From assembly GCA_007122215.1 (NCBI GenBank), contig SKUG01000191.1:1-7862 (forward strand): a stretch of 7,862 bases of DNA, written 5' to 3'. Shown piece by piece: positions 1 through 5,725 of the stretch. Below the pieces are notes generated by a model. It was not told the DNA's origin. It searched no databases and saw nothing but the letters and a program-made list of their open reading frames with translations. The stretch comes from Thermoleophilia bacterium (GTDB taxonomy: Bacteria > Actinomycetota > Thermoleophilia > Gaiellales > SKUG01). How positions within the stretch are numbered: position 1 is the first letter of the stretch; each line of letters starts with the position of its first letter. The position numbers and the translations under genes are program-made.

Positions 1-724
1 CGTAGACCGGGTCGAAGCGCACGAGCGTCACCCACAGTCGCCAGTCGGCCTCGGTCAGGGCGTTGCCGGTCAGGTAGCGCCGGCTGGCGAGGCGCTCCTC
101 CAGCCAGTCGAGGGTCTCGAAGAGCGGTACCACTGCAGCGTCGTAGGCCTCCTGCGAGGTCGCAAACCCGCAGCGGTACACGCCGTTGTTGAGCGTGTCG
201 TAGATGCGCTGGTTGAGCGCATCGACCTCGTCACGCAGCGCGACCGGGTAGAGGTCGAGGTCGGGGTGGCGGGCATGCTCGTTGAACTCGGCATTGAGCA
301 TGCGAATGATGTCCGACGACTCGTTGCTGACGATGGTGTCGAGCTCGCGGTCCCAGAGGGTCGGGGTGGTGACGCGCCCCTCGAAGGTCGGATCCGCCTG
401 CGCGTACGCATCGGCGAGGAAGGCATGGCCGTTGATCGGATCAGGGCCGTGCCCCGGCCCCTCCCGGAAGGCCCAGCCGCGCTCGTCACGGATGGGGTCG
501 ACCACGGACATCGAGATGGCGTCCTCGAGTCCCTTGAGCCGCCGGACGATCACGCTGCGGTGGGCCCACGGACAGGCCAGGGAGACGTAGAGGTGGTAGC
601 GCCCCGCAGCCGGCTGGAACCTCGTGGATCCGTCAGCGCGGACCCAGTCCCGGAACGCGCTCTGCTGGCGCTGGAACTCCCCGCGGCTGCCGGTCTCCCG
701 CTCGAACTGTGCCGTCCCCGTCAT
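1..724 (-). CDS. Glutathionyl-hydroquinone reductase-type (YqjG/ECM4-like, xi-class GST), 3' end cut by window
   Basis: The family reductively removes a thiol group from glutathionyl-(hydro)quinones, using a cysteine rather than the Ser/Tyr of ordinary GSTs, in the cytosol. The 241 visible codons contain the family hallmarks: a thioredoxin-fold half with the active-site CPWAHR motif (C51-P52-W53), the NESS motif (134-137) and, in the helical C-terminal half, NNGVYRCGFA (179-188) and LTGNALTEADWRLW (218-231). E. coli YqjG has about 328 residues, so roughly 80-90 C-terminal residues lie beyond the left edge. The ATG at 724 is supported by GGGGAG (731-736) six bases upstream and by the normal distance from start to Cys. 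It is the last gene of the minus-strand run, 67 bases behind the membrane-protein gene. Actinobacteria generally use mycothiol rather than glutathione, so if the host is one the natural thiol may differ; this is inference. Family assignment is firm; substrate is unknown. Confidence 0.93.
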   Translation of the reverse strand, partial: MTGTAQFERETGSRGEFQRQQSAFRDWVRADGSTRFQPAAGRYHLYVSLACPWAHRSVIVRRLKGLEDAISMSVVDPIRDERGWAFREGPGHGPDPINGHAFLADAYAQADPTFEGRVTTPTLWDRELDTIVSNESSDIIRMLNAEFNEHARHPDLDLYPVALRDEVDALNQRIYDTLNNGVYRCGFATSQEAYDAAVVPLFETLDWLEERLASRRYLTGNALTEADWRLWVTLVRFDPVY

Positions 725-730
725 GCCCTG

Positions 731-736
731 CTCCCC
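731..736 (-). promoter_or_regulatory. Ribosome binding site of the quinone-conjugate reductase gene
   Basis: The minus strand reads GGGGAG, then six bases, then ATG at 724. This is a good Shine-Dalgarno match and fixes the start of the reductase gene. Confidence 0.6.
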
Positions 737-756
737 GTTGCCGACCTCTCTGCGGC

Positions 757-787
757 AGGATAGCGGGCCAGCCCCCCGGGGTGCCAG
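757..787 (-). promoter_or_regulatory. Possible promoter for the quinone-conjugate reductase gene
   Basis: On the minus strand a TATCCT hexamer (757-762) fits the loose actinobacterial -10 pattern TAnnnT. A CTGGCA (782-787), four of six bases matching TTGACA, lies upstream with a 19-base spacer, slightly long. Both are in the 67-base gap in front of the reductase gene, so that gene may be transcribed separately from its upstream neighbour. Short GC-rich matches like this arise by chance. Confidence 0.3.
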
Positions 788-791
788 TGTG

Positions 792-1343
792 TCAGCCGGC
801 GGGCTCGTCCGACTCGTCGACGATCACCTTGGTGTCGACCTCGACGGTGACGCTGCCCTCTCCCTCGGTCGGGGACGTCTCGATCTCGAGCACGATGCCG
901 TCACCACCAGGCTTCTCCTTGATCCCGACGTTGACGTCCCCCTCGCCGGGGTCGACGATGATGCCATCCTTCTGGAACTCGACCTGGACCGTGTCACCGG
1001 GGGCGTCGACGATCCGCACGTGCGCAGGGCCCAGTGCCATCGCGCCGAGGTGCCCGGCCAGGGCGCCCCCGGCCGATGCCTTGAAGAGCGGCGAGCGGCT
1101 GGCGTGGCCGACCAGGAGCGCCAGTGCCCAGGTCCCGGCCATGAACGCGCGGTCGCTGGTGTCCTGCCGCTGGTGGAGGGAGTACCCGCCCCAGAGGCCT
1201 GCAGCTCCAAGGCCTACCAGCAGCGGCAGCCGTGCCTGCGCACGGGCAGCTGCGACGGTGCGCCCCGCGCGAGCGCGCTCGGCTGCCCCGTGCATGACCT
1301 CACTGGTGCGGTGGGGGAGCCCACCCAGCATGCCGTCCAACAT
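792..1343 (-). CDS. Unknown small membrane protein with acidic beta-rich C-terminal tail
   Basis: I do not recognise this 183-residue protein. It begins with a basic, amphipathic stretch (11-38, rich in Arg and Ala), followed by two hydrophobic segments that could span the membrane (about 40-56 and 67-80) and a small Gly/Ala-rich patch near 91-105. The C-terminal half (about 107-183) is hydrophilic, with alternating Val/Ile and charged residues, many Asp-Gly and Glu-Gly turns, and few basic residues. It looks like a small beta domain with an acidic end. There is no signal-peptide cleavage motif or lipobox. The ATG at 1343 is chosen because AGGGGA lies seven bases upstream; a second Met at codon 5 (1331) is possible. 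The frame stays open upstream to 1784, but that part runs antisense-like through the SpoA gene and is Pro/Arg/Cys-rich, so it is rejected. Codon bias agrees with a real gene; function is unknown. Confidence 0.72.
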   Translation of the reverse strand: MLDGMLGGLPHRTSEVMHGAAERARAGRTVAAARAQARLPLLVGLGAAGLWGGYSLHQRQDTSDRAFMAGTWALALLVGHASRSPLFKASAGGALAGHLGAMALGPAHVRIVDAPGDTVQVEFQKDGIIVDPGEGDVNVGIKEKPGGDGIVLEIETSPTEGEGSVTVEVDTKVIVDESDEPAG

Positions 1344-1350
1344 TCCAGCG

Positions 1351-1356
1351 TCCCCT
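1351..1356 (-). promoter_or_regulatory. Ribosome binding site that sets the membrane-protein start
   Basis: AGGGGA on the minus strand sits seven bases before ATG 1343. It decides between this start and the much longer open frame that reaches back into the SpoA gene. Confidence 0.55.
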
Positions 1357-1453
1357 GATCCACGGCCTCCTGGTCCTGCCCCTCTGCGGACCGGGAAGCA
1401 GGTCGCGCGCCCAGCGCGGCCCACCACGGTATCGAGGCATGGGCGGCATCCGT

Positions 1454-1474
1454 CCCGGCCATCGCGTGGCCGGG
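1454..1474 (-). repeat. Perfect 8-bp inverted repeat between the SpoA gene and the membrane-protein gene
   Basis: The arms CCCGGCCA and TGGCCGGG are perfect complements around a five-base loop. The hairpin lies about 35 bases past the SpoA stop (1510) and 110 bases before the next ATG (1343). No U-run follows, so a classic intrinsic terminator is not supported. It could be a U-less terminator, an mRNA-stabilising stem, or one stem of a leader RNA for the membrane-protein gene. The rest of the gap (1344-1509) shows no gene. Confidence 0.55.
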
Positions 1475-1509
1475 CCGGAGCGTCGGGCAAGGCTCCCTCG
1501 TCGAGCAGG

Positions 1510-1827
1510 TCAGGATGCATCGGCAAGGTCGCCTGGGGCCGGAGCGCGCAGGACGCGCCCGGTGGCGGACACCGTGCCGAGGGACTCGAGCTGGAGGGCG
1601 GTGCGTCCACCGGCGGTGCGGACCATGCGGGCCGTCCCGAACGGCTGCCCGTTGGCATAGAGGCGGATGGGATCGTCGTGACGGTCAGACAGCTCGACGA
1701 TGCGACCCGGCGACAGCCCGAGCAGCTCGCCGATCGGCATGCGGGCGCGACCGAGCTCCGCGGTGAGCCGGACCCGCACGTCACCGAGCATCGAACCCAC
1801 TCCGTCAGCTCGAATCGCGTCTGCCAT
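1510..1827 (-). CDS. SpoA-domain protein, FliN-like flagellar motor switch (C-ring) homologue
   Basis: FliN and its type III secretion relatives form the cytoplasmic C-ring, which sets flagellar rotation direction or sorts secretion substrates. This 105-residue protein is essentially one SpoA domain (about residues 14-84). It shows the family pattern: a first strand DVRVRLTAELGRARM (16-30), then IGELLGLSPGRIVEL (32-46), then DPIRLYANG (52-60), and a last strand ending near TALQLESLG (76-84), followed by a Pro/Ala-rich tail. FliN is usually 100-140 residues. ATG 1827 has GGAAGGA seven bases upstream; an in-frame ATG at 1962 would add 45 Arg/Pro-rich residues of no known type and is less likely. 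It lies 140 bases behind the photolyase, and no other flagellar gene is in the window. The fold is fairly certain; a flagellar role is inferred from family only. Confidence 0.82.
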   Translation of the reverse strand: MADAIRADGVGSMLGDVRVRLTAELGRARMPIGELLGLSPGRIVELSDRHDDPIRLYANGQPFGTARMVRTAGGRTALQLESLGTVSATGRVLRAPAPGDLADAS

Positions 1828-1834
1828 GGCCACG

Positions 1835-1841
1835 TCCTTCC
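1835..1841 (-). promoter_or_regulatory. Ribosome binding site that sets the SpoA-protein start
   Basis: GGAAGGA on the minus strand, seven bases before ATG 1827, is among the best Shine-Dalgarno sequences in the window. It favours this start over the upstream ATG at 1962. Confidence 0.6.
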
Positions 1842-1924
1842 ACGGGCCTGCCCAGCTGCATGCCGGCCGGCCCGGGACCCGCATCGGCGGCCATGGCGGC
1901 ATCCTCCAGCCGATCCGAGCAGGC

Positions 1925-1946
1925 GCGAGGCGACGCAACGCCCCGC
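1925..1946 (-). repeat. Hairpin just past the photolyase stop
   Basis: In the minus-strand RNA, GCGGGGCG pairs with CGCCUCGC (seven Watson-Crick pairs and one G-U) across a six-base loop. On the plus strand one position is an A/C mismatch, so the structure is better in the transcript of the minus-strand genes. It begins 21 bases past the photolyase stop. There is no following U-run, so it may be a weak or U-less terminator, a 3' protective stem, or the first stem of the SpoA-gene leader. The remainder of the gap (1828-1967) has no gene that I can support. Confidence 0.45.
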
Positions 1947-1967
1947 CAGAGGTCCTGTCCATGACCG

Positions 1968-3482
1968 CTAGTCGATCGCCAGCTGCCCCTGGGAGGTCGT
2001 CCAGCGGTCGATGTAGGTGCTGCTGTCGAACTTGCGACCGGTGCTCGCGAGCGACATGTAGCGGACCTTGCCGAAGATCGGCCGCTCGGTCCAGGCCCGG
2101 TCATGCACCCCCCCGATGGCCCAGGCAACGCCCACGACGCCGTTGGGGTCGCGACCGTCGAGGCTGTACCGGTCGTTGAGGGTGAGCGCCACCTGCCACG
2201 CCTCGGCGGGATCCGGGCTCCACTCGATGATCTTCTTGGCCCAGTACATGCGGACGTAGCCGTGCATGTGGCCGGTGAGCTCCATCTGCAGCTGGGCAGC
2301 GTTCCAGAGCGGATCGTGGGTGCGGGCACGCACGAGCTCGGCCATCGAGTAGCTCCACGGCCGTGGGTCACCGGCGTGCTCCGCGAGGGTCGTTCGCGCC
2401 CACTGCGGTGCTGATGCCAGCTGCGTGTAGCCCGGGGTGAAGCGCACCCAGTTGATCGCGAGCTCCCGCCGCACGATGAGCTCCTCGAGGAACGAGTCGA
2501 CGTCCTCGGGCAGCTCAGCGTGGCGCGCCCGGACGGCATGGACGACCTCGTGGACGGAGAGGTGCCCGTAGTGCAGGTGCGCCGAGAGCAGGCTGGTGCC
2601 GTCCTGGTCGGGATGGTTCCGGCGGGAGCCATACCCATCGAGGCCGCTCCGGACGAAGCGCTCGAGCAGCGCGAGGGCCGCCGCTCGACCCGATGCGCGG
2701 TCGACGGGGGGCGGGTCGAGCGGCAGCGACCAGCCTTCCAGGGCCGCCGACTGGAGGGCATCCCAGTCCACGCCATCGTCGGCAACGACCAGTCCCGCGG
2801 CCCGGGCGCGGTCGACGAGGCTTCCCGGGAGCGAGCGGACGGGCGCGGGATCCCGGTGGGGCTCGTCCACGTGCTCGGCCAGCACCCGGTGGATGCGGGG
2901 ACGGATGGTGCGCGCGGCGTACTCGGCCTTGGCATGGTGGCGCTGTGGCACGATGACGTCGGCATCCACGCCGACCAGCGGGCATGGCAGCTGCGCCGCA
3001 ACGGCGGCGCGGGCCGCACGCGCCGGCAGCATCGCATCCTCGTCACACGTGACGAGCGCCGGCTCCAGGGCTGCGAGGTACCCCGCAGCAGAGCCTCCGG
3101 GCGGGCCGATGACGAGGGGGATGCCGCGCTCAGCCAGCCCGGACGCCACGTCCTGAAGGCCCGCGAGCATGAACGCGAGGTGCCTGCGGTTGTGCTCGAC
3201 GGGCCCTCGCCCGAGACGCACCAGCACGACTACTGGCAGCCCCAGCGCCGCACCTGCCTCGATCGCGGCATCCAGTGCAAGGTTCGCATGGCTGCGCTGG
3301 GCATGCATCATCCAGTGGACCACGCAGCGGCCACGCAGGGACGCGACGTCCCGCCCATGCCCGGATGGTCCCCACAGGCCCAGCCGCAGGGGATGGGCCG
3401 TCAGCCCCAGCCCCTCGCGCAGCACGTCGGGCAGGGCGGCGGCCACGGGGCCGTGGGGATGGTCCGCAGCGGACGAGGTCAT
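1968..3482 (-). CDS. Class II CPD deoxyribodipyrimidine photolyase
   Basis: This FAD enzyme uses blue/near-UV light to split cyclobutane pyrimidine dimers in DNA. The 504 residues start with an alpha/beta antenna domain (about 48-180) opening with VVHWMMHAQRSHANLAL (54-70), the class II counterpart of the YWMxRDQR region. The helical FAD and DNA-binding domain (about 265-500) has class II hallmarks: YGSRRNHPDQDGTSLLSAHL (284-303), RPWSYSM (374-380), HDPLWNAAQLQM (389-400), MYWAKKIIEW (412-421), LNDRYSLDGRDPNG (435-448) and WAIGGVHDRAWTERPIFGKV (454-473). These are not the class I motifs. Length is slightly above the usual 450-480, mostly N-terminal. The ATG overlaps the transporter stop (ATGA), so translational coupling is likely; a GGGGG sits only three bases upstream. 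The open frame continues upstream to 3923, but that runs through the transporter in another frame and is not coding. Cofactors are inferred from the family. Confidence 0.96.
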   Translation of the reverse strand: MTSSAADHPHGPVAAALPDVLREGLGLTAHPLRLGLWGPSGHGRDVASLRGRCVVHWMMHAQRSHANLALDAAIEAGAALGLPVVVLVRLGRGPVEHNRRHLAFMLAGLQDVASGLAERGIPLVIGPPGGSAAGYLAALEPALVTCDEDAMLPARAARAAVAAQLPCPLVGVDADVIVPQRHHAKAEYAARTIRPRIHRVLAEHVDEPHRDPAPVRSLPGSLVDRARAAGLVVADDGVDWDALQSAALEGWSLPLDPPPVDRASGRAAALALLERFVRSGLDGYGSRRNHPDQDGTSLLSAHLHYGHLSVHEVVHAVRARHAELPEDVDSFLEELIVRRELAINWVRFTPGYTQLASAPQWARTTLAEHAGDPRPWSYSMAELVRARTHDPLWNAAQLQMELTGHMHGYVRMYWAKKIIEWSPDPAEAWQVALTLNDRYSLDGRDPNGVVGVAWAIGGVHDRAWTERPIFGKVRYMSLASTGRKFDSSTYIDRWTTSQGQLAID

Positions 3483-4963
3483 GCGCCCCCAATGTAGCGA
3501 CCGAACACGGCCAGGTAGGCGGCGATCACGACCCAGGCGATGAGGTTCATGCCGATGCCGATCCGAACCATCCGGGCGATCGTGAACCTGCCCGTCGCGT
3601 AGACCAGCGCCATCGGCGGGGTTCCCACGGGCATCATGAATGCGCACGCCGAGCCGATCGCCGCGCCGGCCATCAGCACCACCGGATCCATCGACAGCAG
3701 CTCCGCCGCCGATGCCGCAACCGGCACGAGGGTGCTGGCCCCGGCGGTGTTGGATGCGACCTCCGTCAGCAGGATGGCCGTCCCGGTGATCGCAGCCAGC
3801 ACCGTGAGCTCGCTGCTGCCCTCGAGCCGGCCGAGGGCCCCCACCAGCTCGCCGGCCAGCCCGCTGGTCGCGAAAGCGTGTGCCAGCGACAGGCCACCGC
3901 CGATCAGCACGAGCACGCCCCATGGCAGGTCCCGCGTCGACTGCCAGTCCATCAGGCGCCCGTCGTCGGCATCGCGGCTGGGCAGCACGAAGAGCAGCAT
4001 CGCCCCGGCCAGCGCGATGGTGGTGTCGCTGACGGCAAACGGCAGGGCGTCCTCGACGAAGGGGCGCAGGAGCCAGCCCAGGGCAACCAGCCCGAAGACC
4101 ACCAGCACCGTCCGTTCGGAGGAGCGCATCGGGCCGAGTTCGGCGAGCCGCTCGCGCAGGACGGCGCGTGCCCCGTCCTCCCGGGCCGCGCTGCCGTCCC
4201 GATCACCCGACACCACGATCCGGAAGGCGATGCGCGTCAGGTAGAGGTAGCCACAGCCCAGCAGCAGCAGCGAGAGCGGCATCGCGACGATCATCCAGCT
4301 CGAGAAGGAGATCTCCACGCCCGCGAGCTCCGGGGCGAGTCCGGCGAGCACGGCGTTGGGTGGGGTCCCGATCAGGGTTGCAATGCCGCCGATGGATGCC
4401 GCATAGCCGATGCCCAGCAGCACCGCCCGGTCGAGGTCCGGGTGGACGTCCACCGTGCCGAGCCCCGACACCACGGCAACGGCGATCGGGATCACGAGCA
4501 TCGCGGTTGCAGTGTTGCTGATCCACGCGCTCAGGAGAGCCGTGGCCAGCATGAACCCGAGCACGAGCGCACGCGGGCTGGATCCCACCAGCAGCAGCAC
4601 CACGAGCGCGATCCGGTGGTGCAGGCCCCAGCGCTGGATCGCGCTGGCCAGCAGGAAGCCGCCGAGGAACAGGAAGACGATCGGGTCAGCGTAGGCAGCG
4701 TAGAGGCCGGCCGGCTCGAGCAGCCCGCTCGGCACGAGCACCAGCAGCGGCAGCAGTGCCGTCGCAGGAATCGGGACGGCCTCACCGATCCACCAGGTCG
4801 CCATCCACAGGGTGAGACCCAGCACGAAGCGTGGCTCGCCGGCGAGCACGTGCTCGGGGATGAGCAGCCAGCACGCCAGCCAGAGCAGGGGACCGAGCAC
4901 CGCACTCGCGAGCCGAACGGGGCGGGTGGAGGCTCGGGACAGGTAGCGCAGGCGACCGGACAT
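3479..4963 (-). CDS. SLC13/DASS-family divalent anion:Na+ symporter
   Basis: The family imports dicarboxylates, citrate or sulfate, and in yeast Pho87/90/91 phosphate, normally with sodium. The 494-residue protein has about 11 hydrophobic segments plus two re-entrant hairpins, in two inverted repeats split by a hydrophilic loop near 252-284. The two Ser-Asn-Thr motifs that bind substrate and Na+ in VcINDY are present: ISNTATAM (148-155) and ASNTAGAS (403-410). After them come the paired Thr-Pro-Pro loops, LIGTPPNA (197-204) and MMPVGTPPMA (443-452). In the second loop the usual Asn is Met (M451). The start at 4963 lies 15 bases behind the phoU stop, with only a weak GGG or a distant GAGG as ribosome site. 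The stop overlaps the photolyase start (ATGA). The family is secure; the substrate is not. The phoU neighbour raises phosphate as a candidate, and C4-dicarboxylate is the default guess. Confidence 0.93.
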   Translation of the reverse strand: MSGRLRYLSRASTRPVRLASAVLGPLLWLACWLLIPEHVLAGEPRFVLGLTLWMATWWIGEAVPIPATALLPLLVLVPSGLLEPAGLYAAYADPIVFLFLGGFLLASAIQRWGLHHRIALVVLLLVGSSPRALVLGFMLATALLSAWISNTATAMLVIPIAVAVVSGLGTVDVHPDLDRAVLLGIGYAASIGGIATLIGTPPNAVLAGLAPELAGVEISFSSWMIVAMPLSLLLLGCGYLYLTRIAFRIVVSGDRDGSAAREDGARAVLRERLAELGPMRSSERTVLVVFGLVALGWLLRPFVEDALPFAVSDTTIALAGAMLLFVLPSRDADDGRLMDWQSTRDLPWGVLVLIGGGLSLAHAFATSGLAGELVGALGRLEGSSELTVLAAITGTAILLTEVASNTAGASTLVPVAASAAELLSMDPVVLMAGAAIGSACAFMMPVGTPPMALVYATGRFTIARMVRIGIGMNLIAWVVIAAYLAVFGRYIGGA

Positions 4964-4978
4964 TCGGGACCCGGCGCC

Positions 4979-5668
4979 TCAGCGGCCCGGCGGGCTGCGG
5001 TCGGCATCGCTGAACTCGGCCGGGGCGCCCGTGGCCATGTACGAGACCTGCTCGCCGATGTCCACGGCGTGGTCCCCGATCCGCTCGAGGCAGCGGGACA
5101 CGAGCAGCATTCGCAGGCCCCACTCCCGGAGCATGGCGTCCGCACCGAGGTCGAGCAGGCGCAGCACCGTCATCCGGTTTGCCTGGTTGACCTCCTGGTC
5201 GAGCGCAGCGAGGCCCCGGGCCCGTTCGAGGTCGCGCTCGCGCAGGGCCGCCATCGCCTCGACGAGGATCCGCTCGACGCGAGCTCCCATCGCCTGGAGG
5301 TCGTGGAGGACGAGGTCGTCGGCCGGAATGCCCTCGGTGAGCCGGACCATCTTGGCGATGGTGACGGCGTAGTCGGCAACGCGCTCGAGGTGGAGGTTGG
5401 CGTGCAGTGCCGCAAAGACGAAGCGGACGTCATCGAGGGAGACTGCGGTGTCCGCCACCAGGCGCGCGAGGCGGTCATGGAGGTCGGATGCCCCGGCATC
5501 GATCCGGGGATCGGCCGCGATCACCGACCTGGCGCGGTCGGAGTCGCGGTCCCGCAGCGCCTCGCAGGCGGCGTGGACCATCTCCCGGGCCCGGTCTGCC
5601 TGCTCTCCCAGGTCGTCGAGCACCTGCAGCTTCCATGGCCCGTTCGTGCCGGGTCGCGGCTCATCCAT
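4979..5668 (-). CDS. phoU: PhoU-family phosphate uptake/signalling regulator
   Basis: PhoU is a cytosolic metal-binding helical protein that restrains phosphate import and the PhoR-type sensor when phosphate is plentiful. The 229 residues form two three-helix repeats, each carrying the E(R)xxD metal-site signature: HLERVADYAVTIAKMV (93-108) and CLERIGDHAVDIGEQV (193-208). Size fits the family (215-240). I choose ATG 5668; its ribosome site is weak. The frame remains open to a GTG at 5725, which would directly abut the divergent ATG at 5726 and add 19 residues with no PhoU similarity. The start should be treated as uncertain. The next gene, a DASS transporter, is 15 bases downstream and so probably co-transcribed. 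No pstSCAB or phoR/phoP genes are in the window, so the usual partners are either elsewhere or replaced by this transporter (inference). Confidence 0.94.
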   Translation of the reverse strand: MDEPRPGTNGPWKLQVLDDLGEQADRAREMVHAACEALRDRDSDRARSVIAADPRIDAGASDLHDRLARLVADTAVSLDDVRFVFAALHANLHLERVADYAVTIAKMVRLTEGIPADDLVLHDLQAMGARVERILVEAMAALRERDLERARGLAALDQEVNQANRMTVLRLLDLGADAMLREWGLRMLLVSRCLERIGDHAVDIGEQVSYMATGAPAEFSDADRSPPGR

Positions 5669-5713
5669 GGCCGGCCCGGGTGCGTCGCTGTCGCTGGGGT
5701 CCCATCGGCAGCG

Positions 5714-5723
5714 TAGGATATCC
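5714..5723. promoter_or_regulatory. Overlapping divergent -10-like hexamers between phoU and the phosphoesterase gene
   Basis: The sequence around the 8-base palindrome GGATATCC (5716-5723) gives TAGGAT (5714-5719) on the plus strand and TATCCT (5715-5720) on the minus strand. Both fit TAnnnT. No convincing -35 boxes are visible. The plus-strand hexamer would start transcription close to ATG 5726, giving a leaderless or nearly leaderless message. Alternatively AGGA (5715-5718), seven bases before that ATG, is simply its ribosome site. The minus hexamer would fit phoU starting at 5668, with about a 40-base leader. The readings are not all compatible. Confidence 0.35.
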
Positions 5724-5725
5724 AC

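Noticed and set aside
1344..1784. Upstream extension of the membrane-protein frame
   Set aside because: It passes through the 167-base gap and into the SpoA gene in another frame, and its residues look like a shadow.
1828..1962. Longer SpoA protein starting at ATG 1962, five bases after the photolyase stop
   Set aside because: The added 45 residues are Pro/Arg/Trp-rich without similarity to FliN, while ATG 1827 has a strong ribosome site. Not fully excluded.
1828..1967. c-di-GMP (GEMM) riboswitch before the SpoA gene
   Set aside because: A GGTCA...GGACAGGACC start looked suggestive, but the conserved GEMM core (CAGGGCAAACC and GACGCAAAGCC) is absent.
709..1971. 420-codon plus-strand frame opposite the reductase start, membrane-protein and SpoA genes
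   Set aside because: Pro/Ser/Arg-rich, no domain, and runs over two gaps and two supported minus-strand genes.
3483..3923. N-terminal extension of the photolyase frame to 3923
   Set aside because: The extra residues are Arg/Gly-rich and overlap the transporter C-terminus in another frame; family similarity begins after the ATG at 3482.
3275..5716. 813-codon open frame on the plus strand opposite phoU, transporter and part of photolyase
   Set aside because: Its composition (Arg, Gly, His, Gln-rich, no recognisable domain) is typical of antisense frames in GC-rich genes, and three clear genes occupy the other strand.
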